A stretch of DNA of 64,000 nt from Apoda limacodes (lineage: Eukaryota > Arthropoda > Insecta > Lepidoptera > Limacodidae): contig OX291552.1 in NCBI GenBank assembly GCA_946406115.1, positions 9,310,836-9,374,835 on the forward strand, read 5' to 3'. Made by a program: the position numbers and the translations under genes. Below, one piece after another: positions 11,920 to 21,651 of this stretch (the first letter of the stretch is position 1; each line of letters begins with the position of its first letter). The notes below the pieces were generated by a model, which was given only the letters and a program-made list of their open reading frames with translations, ran no database searches and was not told the DNA's origin.

Positions 11920-12167
11920 ATATAATCTGAATCTTGGAAACGGCTTCAACGATTTTCATGAAATTTAGTTTGCAGGAGGTTTCGAGCGCGATCAATTGAT
12001 CTAGCTAGGTTTTATTTTTAGAAATCGTCGTTATATCCGTGTTTTCAGGCAATGATAAACTGAAAAGATATGACTCTTCCTTACATCTATTGGCGAGTAG
12101 TAATACTATTATTTTTACCGACACAGCAACAGTAAAGCTACTTGATAATCGATGGCGTTGTTTAAAA
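11920..12167 (-). repeat. Family C repeat, copy 3, 5' half
   Basis: The minus strand begins TTTAAACAACGCCATCGATT and runs through AAGTAGCTTTACTGTTGC, TACTACTCGCCAATAGATG, TTATCATTGCCTGAAAACAC and GAAGCCGTTTCCAAGATTC, stopping at LINE A. It matches copy 2 (38058-38365) block for block. Confidence 0.85.
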
Positions 12168-12440
12168 AAAAACGGGTTGCACTGCGGGAGTGCCGGCAGA
12201 AGTGAAAACATACTAGCTATTTACTTCCCATCACTTCGTATACATATTTATTTATTATTAATAATAATATTTGTTTATTTACTTTTTTGACGTAGTATAT
12301 TTGACATCTCAATCTGTCATCGAATTAAAATCCTAATCCAACCCCCCTGTACTACTACAATTGCGAGTCGCGCTACTGCAATTTAGCATTCTTTGGTGGT
12401 ACAGATACCCTAGGTGCGCAAATGCGACTAACGCTGGGCC
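12163..12440 (+). repeat. Family E repeat, decayed copy
   Basis: It opens AAAAACGGGTTGCACTGCGGG, then GTGCCGGCAGAAGTGAAAAC, and later TTTTTTGACGTAGTATATTTG and CCCTGTACTACT (given in short blocks). It aligns with the better copy at 28032-28400. It abuts the 5' end of family C copy 3. Confidence 0.75.
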
Positions 12441-12659
12441 GGTTTTTAAAATACTATTATCAGCAATACGTCTATGGTTAGATAACAAAAGTAAATTATT
12501 GAAGACTTTATATAGGGTACTTATAATTCCTGAAATATTGTTGTCTCAGTCTGGTATAGTATTCTATTGTCTGTGCCTCAGCCGTTATACGTTCCACCGG
12601 GAACGATATGCGAAGTCAAGTAATAACAGGCGTGGTCAGCCATGGGATAGATGATCGCT

Positions 12660-12862
12660 CTAGGGGCTCAATTTCTGGGCTTCTCCATGCTTCGCGGGGC
12701 GCGTTTAACCGTCAGTCCTAGCTTTGTTATTTGTTTAAGAAATAATACGCAGACTGACAATCGGGAAGCCACTAGTTCACTAGCTTGGTATCGTCTGCCA
12801 ATTTGTTCTAGATCAGCGCAGTAAGCTCTAAGAAGATGTCTGTGCCCCTGTAGTGGGGTCCA
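12660..12862 (+). mobile_element. Decayed SINE body related to the 45.6-46.4 kb SINEs
   Basis: It contains TTCTCCATGCTTCGCGGGG and GCGCGTTTAACCGTCAGTCC, parallel to CTCCTCCATGCTTCGAAGG and ACACGTTAAATAGACAGG at 46210-46240. It ends near TGTGCCCCTGTAGTGGGG. The 5S-like head is not preserved. Confidence 0.5.
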
Positions 12863-12869
12863 ACAACGC

Positions 12870-13200
12870 TACACGAGCAACTTCTCTTAAAAATATTTTT
12901 TATATAAGTGAATTCATACACGAAGATTATTTTTACCTCTTTAAAGAATCATAAAAACAAACCGCTGCACCGATTTTGCTTACACTCTTTTCATATCTTA
13001 GTCGTGACGTGGAGTATCGATTTATATGGTCACGAGAGAATTGCAGGACAATCAGGGACAATTAAAGCTAACATACATACACACACACGAGACATCACTC
13101 TAAAAATGATGGTAAACAATTCTCCAGGTTTCAAAACGAAAAGAAAACGAAATTATTGCGATTTCGAAATCGGACCTATTATAATAACTTTAAGTTAAAA
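12870..13200 (+). repeat. Family D repeat, copy a
   Basis: The ordered blocks are CACGAGCAACTTCTC, AAACCGCTGCACCGATTTT, a short (CA)n, TCACTCTAAAAATGATGG and GGACCTATTATAATAAC. It is followed directly by a second copy in the same orientation. Confidence 0.75.
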
Positions 13201-13204
13201 ATTA

Positions 13205-13498
13205 GTTAAGAATATTATTGGGTCTTTAAAGAAATCAGTTTTGATTTTGAATCAGAAACCGCTGGGCCGATTTTTCTCATACTCTTTTCAGTTCTAAGTC
13301 ATGACGTGGCGTATTGACTGATATGGTCAAAAGACAAATTGATCCATTGGTTCTTGAGATATCGACACACACACACACACACACACAGATATCACTCTAA
13401 AAATGATTACAAACGAAACGATTGTCCAGGTCTCAAAACGTAAAGAAAACGCAAATTTAATTGATTGATTTTTGGACCTATTATAATAAATTCCCTCA
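13205..13498 (+). repeat. Family D repeat, copy b (tandem)
   Basis: It repeats copy a: AAACCGCTGGGCCGATTTT, a longer (AC)n at 13363-13387, TCACTCTAAAAATGATTAC and GGACCTATTATAATAAA. Confidence 0.75.
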
Positions 13499-13524
13499 AA
13501 ACAATTTATAATAATGCCAAAATA

Positions 13525-13975
13525 AATCAAGCTTCTAAGACAACACAATGAAAAAATACGGCCGAAATACTGCCATTTTTGTCGCATATCTTGACATTCA
13601 CAAATAAATCAAAACAAATATGGTACTTTCCGTTGTCCTAGAATCATGAAATTTCACACGAAGCAATGTCTTACATCGCAAATAAAAGAAAAATCCGAAG
13701 TTCGTTAATTTGTAGTTATTACACATAAAAAAAAAGATGTCCGTCTGTCAAGATCCTTTTACTCAAGAACGTGTGGAGCTGAAATTAATATCAAATGCTA
13801 AAGTCTACGTTCACCTACAGTTGTAGTAATAATCAAACTTCTAAGTCAGTGCAATAAAAAATATTATAATTTCTTATGCAATTGAAACTTATTTGCAGTT
13901 GCTAAAATAACAGCAACCGATGTCGATGTATTGGGACAACAGTTGTCCAACGGCAAAGTTAAACGGCAAAACCCT
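13525..13975 (-). repeat. Family B2 repeat, truncated
   Basis: The minus strand matches the element at 18481-19263: GCCGTTGGACAACTGTTG, CAATACATCGACATCGG, GTGAATGTCAAGATATGCG. The GGCCAAGTG end is missing. Confidence 0.65.
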
Positions 13976-14563
13976 CTTGACCGTTTCTTTGTAGGATAGG
14001 TCCGGTAGTATTCCGCATCCGGCACAGCTTGCTAGGCAGTGCGACGCGACGTCCGCCGGTTATGGAGGCCGTCATTACAGACATCTTCTGTGTCTATAGA
14101 CGACGGATACTTCCGTTTGTTTTTATGTCTAAATACCTATCATTATACTTTTTTCTATTGCAATGTACCTAAAGTAAAATAACCGGAGCTAGGCTAGTGC
14201 CACTCAAATGTAGAAGATTCCACTTATCTACACTAAAGAGCTTCTACTCTTTAATATATCTATATATAATAAAGAAAAAAAAAATGTATTTTTGTATGTT
14301 TTTAACGAATAAACTCAAAAACTGCTGGACTGATTAAAAAAAATTCTTTCACCATTAGACTGCTACATTATCCTTGAGTCACAGAGGCTATATTTATAAC
14401 TAGGAAAAATTAGGGATCCCTACTAAAACTTCAACAATGTAACCCACCTTGGGTAAAAAAATAAGCCCTAAAATGTCTTTCATGGCATGCGCTGCGGAAA
14501 CTACTGATAATAGGACATAAAAATGTTATACAATATTAAAGAACATATCAAAATCTATTGAAT
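13976..14563. other. Possible RTE-like repeat fragment
   Basis: 13976-14200 holds a GC-richer patch with no known partner. From 14270 the sequence TTTGTATGTTTTTAACGAAT, AAACTCAAAAACTGCTGG, TCTTTCACCATTAGA resembles a common lepidopteran repeat whose other end (GTGCGAAGCCGGGACGGG) appears at 15478-15497. The family B element between them may therefore be an insertion. Confidence 0.4.
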
Positions 14564-15026
14564 CGGCCAAGTGCGAGTTGGACACGCGCATGAAGGGTTC
14601 CGTACCATTATCTATAAAAACGGCAAAAAAATCACGTTTGTTATACGGGCTAAATTTTAAAATATCAAATATTTAAATATTTGTTTTATTTTAATTTAAT
14701 TATTTATTTTTGAAGAAAATATATAACTAAATATTCTGTGAATATTTCAAGCGTCTACCTGTTGCCGTTATCAATATCGAGCTTAAACAAGCAAAAAAAT
14801 CACATTTGTTGTATGAGAGCCCCCTTAAATATTTATTTTATTCTGTTTTTTGTATTTGTTTTGTTATAGCGGCAACAGAATTACATCTTCTGTAAAAATT
14901 TCAACTGTCTAACCATCACGGTTCATGAGATACAGCCTGGTGACAGACGGACAGTCATACAGACAGACGGCGGAGTCTTAGTAATAGGGTCCCGTTTTTA
15001 CCCTTTGGCTACGGAACCCTAAAAAA
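14564..15026 (+). repeat. Family B repeat
   Basis: It starts CGGCCAAGTGCGAGTTGG, then GGGTTCCGTACCATTATC, ATCACGTTTGTTATACGG, CGGTTCATGAGATACAGCC, a GACAGACGG run and GGCTACGGAACCCT. No ORF. The copies at 29766, 32853, 36052 and 54175 share the same internal blocks. Confidence 0.8.
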
Positions 15027-15844
15027 GCTTCGATACCATATGTCCAACTAGTATTATTATGTCACTAAAACAATTTTTTTTACATTTAAAAATTAAAAAA
15101 TTTGATAGAAATGCCGACCAAAATCAGACCATGTTATGCAAACCCTTGTATTAATCCTTTTTCAATACCTATAGACCACTTTTGAATTATTCAAATCGGA
15201 CATTTCATTCAAAAATAATACGAATTTAAAAATGTCAATCTAAACAAATTACTATATAATGAAAAATATACGATCATACGTGCGGTCGGCTCCCTCCCTC
15301 CTTACGACATTGAATATTTTGACTTTTTCAGGGAAAAAAAACAGAATAAAAATAGGTTAACGGATAAAAAAAGATAAATTGTAATTTTAAAAAAAAACTA
15401 CTTTTGTCATGCATGGTTAATAATCAAAGTATTTAATCTACGTTTATTCCAAATTTAAAAAAAATAAAAGTTCACCTGTGCGAAGCCGGGACGGGCCGTT
15501 AGTGATTTTATAAACATACATAAATATTTAATCATAAAGTGTCACAAAATGTTGAATAAAAATCAATAAACAGTTTATAACATCTTTTTATCCCAAAAAA
15601 AATATATTAAGATTACTTCACTTCACGTTATTGGAACGTAATTATTTAAAAGTGTTTATTTTAATAACGTGGAATCCCTGTTTAACTAACTTCCAAACGA
15701 TTGCACCAAATTGGATAATTCCCTTTTGTTATTGTTAGGGCAGAGTTTTTATTGAAGAAAAAAGAGTCAAGTGCTACCGATAATACCGTAAACCGATTGT
15801 AATGAAATTTTGGTAAGTTGTTGTGTACACGACGGGGAAGGTTT
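15027..15844. other. AT-rich, little recognised
   Basis: 15478-15497 has the GCGAAGCCGGGACGGG motif typical of a lepidopteran RTE-like repeat end. The rest has no identified feature. Confidence 0.4.
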
Positions 15845-16075
15845 CTAAATTAGTACAACCCTTTCACAATATGTAGCGCGCCAGATATTCGTCGAAAAAA
15901 CGTTCGTCGGGTCACCTAGTAAGAGATAGTTTAAGATTGCTCTAGGATTGGGATTTGGATTGTAGTCAGTCCCCAGGTTTTTCATTTTACCACTGAGTAC
16001 TCTAAAGAATTTTCTTCCTAAGGGACGTTTATATTGAGTCACCTTCGACCAGATGGGCTCCTCACCACCTGTCAT
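15845..16075 (-). pseudogene. Unidentified 76-codon ORF, possible element remnant
   Basis: The frame has low-complexity NPNPNP and a plausible coding look (RPLGRKFFRVLSGKMK, GDPTNVFSTNIWRATYC), but no motif I can assign. The surroundings are repeats. It may be a scrap of a retroelement coding region or chance. Confidence 0.25.
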
Positions 16076-16163
16076 GCAGAATCCAAATGGTAGGTGACAT
16101 GGTGGTATATAATATACAAAAAATGGGTAACTATCTTGTGGAAGTGTTAGTTACACTAAAGGT

Positions 16164-16545
16164 GTGTGTAACAGTTTCCCGGTGCCGCGGTGGAGACGTC
16201 GTCGTCAGCGGCTAATGGTCGCGCCCGACGATAAATATTCATCGCAGCAAAAACACGGGCAGCGCGAGCACGCGCTCTAATATCGCGCTTTCTTCTCCAA
16301 GAGTTACGAAGCCGCGATAAGACGTTTTATTACTAGTATTTCAATTAGATATTAAATTAGAATTTCTACAATTTTTAAATGTTATGTAGTATAGTAAGTA
16401 GAATTATAGTAGTAAGCGTTATGTAGTGTGTATTGTATAGGTAGTTAGTCCACGTGAATTTGGTTATAGTTATTACTGCAGGAACTATTTCAGAATAAAT
16501 GCCAAAAAAGTTCTTTAAAGTTCGTTTCTATGCCGATTGCGTTAC
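16164..16545 (+). mobile_element. Candidate solo LTR
   Basis: A GC-rich 5' part (TGTAACAGTTTCCCGGTGCC at about 16166) passes into an AT-rich part with AATAAA at 16495-16500, ending near GCGTTACCA. TGTAAC... and ...GTTACCA are near-complementary ends, as in LTRs. No second copy or flanking duplication was verified, so this is a weak call. Confidence 0.3.
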
Positions 16546-16551
16546 CATCCG

Positions 16552-16625
16552 TCCGGATTTGTCCGGACATGTCCAGACTTTCGGCCTTCTGCCCGGACTT
16601 GCCATTTGTCCGGACTTCTGCTTTT
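16552..16625. repeat. CCGGAC-rich short repeat block
   Basis: Five spaced occurrences of GTCCGGA or close variants (GTCCGGATTT, GTCCGGACAT, GCCCGGACTT, GTCCGGACTT) within about 75 bp. Function unknown. Confidence 0.6.
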
Positions 16626-16799
16626 ACAGCATTTTTTACTCACTCATGACTCATCTCGACTTAAAATAAACTTCTACTTAGATTAAATTTTCAACACAAA
16701 ATAGGATTTAATAATTTATTAGATTATATGACTGGGTCCAGACTTTTTTTGAAATGTCAGGCGTTTCGTCTGAACTTTTAAAATATTGAGATGGTAAAC

Positions 16800-17060
16800 C
16801 TAGACGCCAAGCAACCAAACTAACAGACTTTCACAAATCCCTTTATTTTTTCTTTCCCATATAGGAGAAAAAAACCCCCATCCAAAGTTTCTATGCTCTG
16901 CTTCGTAGCTCCATGTATTTAGCTGCAACAGTCTGAATGTTCTCGAGCGCCGCAGGTCAGCGCTAGAAAAAATTACGACCGCACGATACGGCGGCGGCCA
17001 TGCGTCTGTCCGCCGCGCTCTACCTCCGAACCTAGCTGTAACTAGGGTTGGCACCTGAAA
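16800..17060 (-). repeat. GC-rich block, probably a repeat
   Basis: It holds an 84-codon ORF without domains, and GCGCGGCGGACAGACGCATG and GGCCGCCGCCGTATCGTGC (minus strand). The composition contrasts with the AT-rich flanks. I recall similar blocks repeated in moths, but no partner is in this window. Confidence 0.4.
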
Positions 17061-18399
17061 TTTAATGCTCGAATAATAAAATATAACAACAAAAACAATT
17101 TATTTTGAAATATACTCTAAACGGAGCGTCATCACATCAGTTTATAAAACAAAAACATCATTTGGCGATCCGTGTCGCGGGTAAATAATTTTACTTGTCA
17201 ATTGAGAGATTATTACCATGTAGCTCTTCGCGCTAAACTTATATATTGCCGTAAGATTCCTAAGGCAACTCTATATATGTACGTTAATTTTATATACATA
17301 CATGGTTTAGTCAGAGTAAGCTTTAGCGTCCTAAAAGCGCCTTCTTTCCGACTTGATTCACCATTATCGTTAATATTTATTTTGTACATTACTTGATTTA
17401 ACGAAATTTATCTATATACCTGGTAAGATAACATAGCTATAAATTAAAACCAACGCAAAGGCGGAATTAGAGTTATAAGATTGTGACATACGTACAGACA
17501 GACGGATTCCGTTAAATTAAGCAGACCATTAAAAAGACACGAGAGAAACAGAGTTTCTTACGCTTTTTTATTCTAAAAAGCTTTGCTTCAAAAGTTATTT
17601 TGAATAATTTTAATTAAATTTTTTTTTATAATTAAAATTTAAAAAATTAAATGGAATAAAAAATTATAAATAAATACGCAATATTAAATAAATTTCCATG
17701 TTTATATCCCTATTTTAATGTCCATCAAAAGTGGTTCACGACCGCCTTGCGGTAACCCTAACCTTAACTAGGTTGTTTATAAGCCAGGAACTGTCGCGAT
17801 TTACATGAACCACTTTACGTAGACAGCTGACTTTGAGAAATTTAGAATAGTTTCTGTATTTCAATTAAATCAAGACTCCGATCATTAGAACTAATTGGAA
17901 TTAGCAGACTCCCTGTGTAATCCAAAATACCTATATCCAAACCCATAATAAAATTATGTCGGTATTATTGATAGCCAAGTAATAAAAGTGAAATTGATTT
18001 CCTTCACTCATGTTGTCGCAACGGATCTTCCAATTAACCTGCACAGGGATAGTTAAGGAGACGTAAACGGACATATATTTTTAAATTTATTCTGGAAAAT
18101 TTAAAAATTCAGAAACAAGAGCTATTACCGTATTCCACATGGACGAGCTTTACCTACAGCTTTAGTTATCTTTCTATATACTTACTCAAAAGAACGCCCT
18201 AGGAATCCCACGCTGATAACAGATTCAGCGCAGACAAAGCCGCGGGAAAGCATAAATAATTGATTTTCATCCCTCGGTTTAATGTCCGTTTTCTCAATTT
18301 TTAATACGCATCTGTATGTCGGTTCACAAAAGACATATCTTTGTTAAATTTCATTAGAATTTATCAAAGATTGTGATATCAAATCATTAATTATTAGTA
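17061..18399. other. No gene recognised
   Basis: AT-rich. ATACGTACAGACAGACGG at 17489-17506 and GGTTCACAAAAGACATATC at 18321-18339 are scraps of B-like repeats; the second recurs at 47250. Confidence 0.45.
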
Positions 18400-18480
18400 A
18401 CTAGCTTTTGCCCGCGGTTCCACCTGCCCTAAATTCGGCTATCGGTGTAGGATTTCAACGGCCACTCCTCAATTATAGAA
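18400..18480 (+). repeat. 'ACTAGCTTTTGCC' family repeat
   Basis: ACTAGCTTTTGCCCGCGG to CCTCAATTATAGAA, the same ends as 810-900. It is followed without a gap by a family B2 element, suggesting that B2 inserted into it. Confidence 0.75.
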
Positions 18481-19263
18481 AAAAAGCCGGTCAAGTGCGA
18501 GTCGGACTCTCGCTCCAAGGGTTACGTGAAAGGTAAACTATATTGAGGGACAAACTTAACTTTGCCGTTGTACAACTGTTGGCCCAATACATCAATATAG
18601 TTGCGGGTTGTTTACCACCTGCATATAAGTTTATAACCGCAAAAGAAATAATTTTTTTTGTGATGTAACAACAAATTTACAGTTTTCAGATTTTTTTTTC
18701 TTTCTGTGCCATACCATTACCATTGCTTTTTGCTAAATTTCATAATTCTATATAGGTCAACGCGAAGTACCCCCTAGGTTTCAATTTTTTTGTGCCACAA
18801 ACCGTAGTTTGGGCATATTTTTTTATTGAATTGACTTACATTCTAAATTGAAGTCTAAGCTCGATTTTTTTAACATCCTTAAGTGACCGTAGTATTTAGT
18901 AATTGATATTAATTTTAGCTTGATACCTCCACGCGTTCTTGAGTAAAATAGGGTCTTGTCAGACAGACAGACAGACAAACTTTTTTTAATGTGTTATAAC
19001 TACAAATTAACAAATATCAGGTTTTTTTCTATGCTTCCTACTTCGTGTGAAATTTCATTATTCTACGACAGCGGGAAGCACCTCAAAGGTGTTGATTTAT
19101 TTGTGAATGTCAAAATATGCGACAAAAATGCCCGTTACTTTTGCATATATAATATTAGTATGGATGTAGTATACAAAGTAGGATGTGGAACGAACAGACG
19201 GCTGGATGGACATGACGAATTTATTAGGATTCCATTTTTGCCATCTGGCTACGGAACTCTTTG
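18481..19263 (+). repeat. Family B2 repeat, near full length (783 bp)
   Basis: It opens GCCGGTCAAGTGCGAGTCGG, then TTGCCGTTGTACAACTG, AAGTTTATAACCGCAAAAG, GGGTCTTGTCAGACAGACAG, and ends TTGCCATCTGGCTACGG. The element at 31361-32135 is a second copy. A 102-codon ORF inside is not conserved in that copy, so I regard it as chance. Confidence 0.75.
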
Positions 19264-20104
19264 ATTATAGCAGTTTTACATCAGATTGAAATCGAGTTTT
19301 TATAGTAATTCAACTAGACGGCTAGCGTATAATTGTATCTACTAGTTTACATTGAGATGGATCCGATACATCGCATGTCATATCATTCGAATACCGAGAA
19401 TGTAATATACATACATCCTGTTATAAGTGACTTACTTCATCACATCAAAAGGTTTCTATACAAATCAATGTTCAAGTCAACGTAATTTCAAGACCTGCAT
19501 TTTAAATGCCAACGAACCGCCTATCAATGAATATTGAACCCACACTCGTATGAACACACCTAATCTATTCAAGTCGCTAGCCGTAAGGGTCGTGACATGA
19601 ACGACAAGGATAGCCAGTTGTTAAACACTTACAATAGAAAAGGACAGAACTACCACCGATGTAGGGGTCATATGTCGCCCGATATGTCATAACCTGTTAG
19701 AGTGAAACGGCAATTTTGAAAGTGTCGTAGAACAGAAAGGGAACAAGTCGACAATGACGTGAAGGGTTAAATGTCAAGCGTGGTGTCGTAGCCTGTGGGA
19801 AGGAGATGGAGATATATATTTGTTTTGGGTTTATGCGGGATAGAACAACGGGGTCAAAAGACGCGCGTCGGCAACCCTGACCTCTTCAGAGAAGGCATGG
19901 CCCGGATTTGGAGTTGGAATAAAAAGTTGTTAAATTCTTTAAATAAGTTACTTGTTAATAAAACCGTTATTAACAAGGTTATGTTAGGTTTATTGCTAGA
20001 TATATAGAGTTTTAAAGTACGGCCTAGCAGATCTCTAAACAAAAACGATCAAATTAAGAATCGGTATGGGATTGACTGCACGCGGCTGCACGATCTCAAA
20101 TGTA
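19264..20104. other. No gene recognised
   Basis: GC content rises at 19590-19910. GGCAACCCTGACCTCTTCAG and a following AT-rich AATAAAA resemble LTR-like sequence, but no ends were found. Confidence 0.4.
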
Positions 20105-20665
20105 CGGTCAGCATTACAGTCTCATATATTATTATTACAAGCTTTTATTTATTATATTTTACAACTTCCTTCCTTCCTTTTAAAGTGACTTATAAAGTCC
20201 TGGTAAATAATTTTTACAAGCAAAATCTTCATAGAATTATGAAATGCAATATAATAAATAAGCTTTTATTTTGTTTCACTTGTACGTTGTCTGTCTGTGA
20301 TGAAATCTTGCAAGTAAAAATTGACACACTTTTGAGCTCAAATTTTGCACACATATGTATATCGCAATGTCATATTATGATGACATGGAGGTGGAAGGTG
20401 GCCAGGTGGCCGTTAGAAAACGACATAACCCCATCGAATTTGGGCTCGTATCATTCATCTTGACGAGTTCTTTGTCTCTAGATGGTATCCAGGGTCTGAT
20501 GATGAGGATCTCGTAAGCAGCGATAAAACGACGTAACCGCAACGAGTTTGAGCGCGTTAGATTCTTCTTGATGAGTACTTTGGTCATATGCAGAATGAAT
20601 TCTATTTGATTAGATGTATGACCCAGTGCCAAGGTGAGCACGTGCCGAGAGCTGAATGGTATGAG
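20105..20665 (-). repeat. Family F repeat
   Basis: On plus it reads ACAAGCTTTTATTTATTATA, TTGTCTGTCTGTGATGAAATC, TTGCAAGTAAAA, TTTTGCACACATATGTA, GGTGGAAGGTGGCCAGG and CCCCATCGAATTTGGGCTCG (short blocks). Copies in the other orientation are at 29165-29435 and 49405-49700, and a scrap is at 55740-55800. Confidence 0.65.
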
Positions 20666-21651
20666 GGTGTATATACATGTCATATCGCTAACGTTGCGCC
20701 TGCGAACCCGAACCCGAAACGGCGAACCCTGTTTTACTGAAGCCCCCTATCCCCCTACAATGGATATCTGAGGGGATGGACCGTTTATTGCCTAATACTC
20801 GTGGAAACAACATGATTAAAAATCCCAAATCATAAATACTAAAAAGTTAAAAATAAAAAACAAGCTTTTATAACTTGTTAATAAAAAGAACTATAAAGTT
20901 AAAAATAATTTCTTTCTGTTAAGCAATATACACGCGTTACACCTTCTTTATTTCTATTGCCGTCAAAATGTAACACGCCTAAATAAAAATAATAAAAGCG
21001 TTTTTAACTTTGACGGCAAAATTAAAAAAAAAACTTTATTTTTATAATGAAACTAGCTTTTGTCCGTGACTCCATCCACGATAAATTCGGCTATAAACGT
21101 GGGATACCTACAATTCCATATTTATAGTAAGAAAGTTTGCTAAAAGCAAGCTAAAGCTGTAGATACAATTGGTGTACGTAGAATTGTGTTATATTTATTC
21201 TTAAAGGATTTTTTTTTCATATAACGCTTTTTAATGTTGGCGCAGAAAAATTAAAAATCATAAAAGTATTTATTTTTAGATATTGATTAAGTAATTTGAA
21301 TTAAATATTAAATTTTTATTAAGTACGGTTAAACTGTCTTTCGACGCAGACCCCAAAACTCCTGGGTCTAGAACTTAAAATTTTGCACACATGATTCTGT
21401 TATAGTTTATTTTTAAAGTAATAATTGACTAACACCATTTTGGATTGTAGCGAACAATGACTTTCTAGTTTAATGTAAAATTTTATCATAATTTTCTTGT
21501 CAATTTGTTTTTTTTATTATCATTTTTTATGTTGTGAGCAGTCAACCGGTGGGTTAAAATAAGATATTTTTTTGCAAGTTATTTTGACTGTATAATATTG
21601 TAATTTTATTTAAGTAATTATTATTATATATTTTATACCTTAAGTTATATT
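20666..21651. other. AT-rich, small repeat scraps only
   Basis: It holds an 'ACTAGCTTTTGTCC' fragment at 21052-21130 and a family-F-like TTTTGCACACATGATTC at 21383-21399. The last 200 bp could be the 5' UTR of LINE B. Confidence 0.4.

Noticed and set aside
11920..11949. TTG at 11949 as the true start of the LINE protein
   Set aside because: The first codons are family C repeat sequence shared with loci that have no LINE, so the start is an artefact of truncation.
16800..17054. 84-codon minus ORF as a gene
   Set aside because: It lies in a GC-rich repeat-like block with high chance of open frames. No domain or splice signals.
18956..19264. 102-codon plus ORF
   Set aside because: It is inside a B2 repeat and is not preserved in the related copy at 31361-32135.
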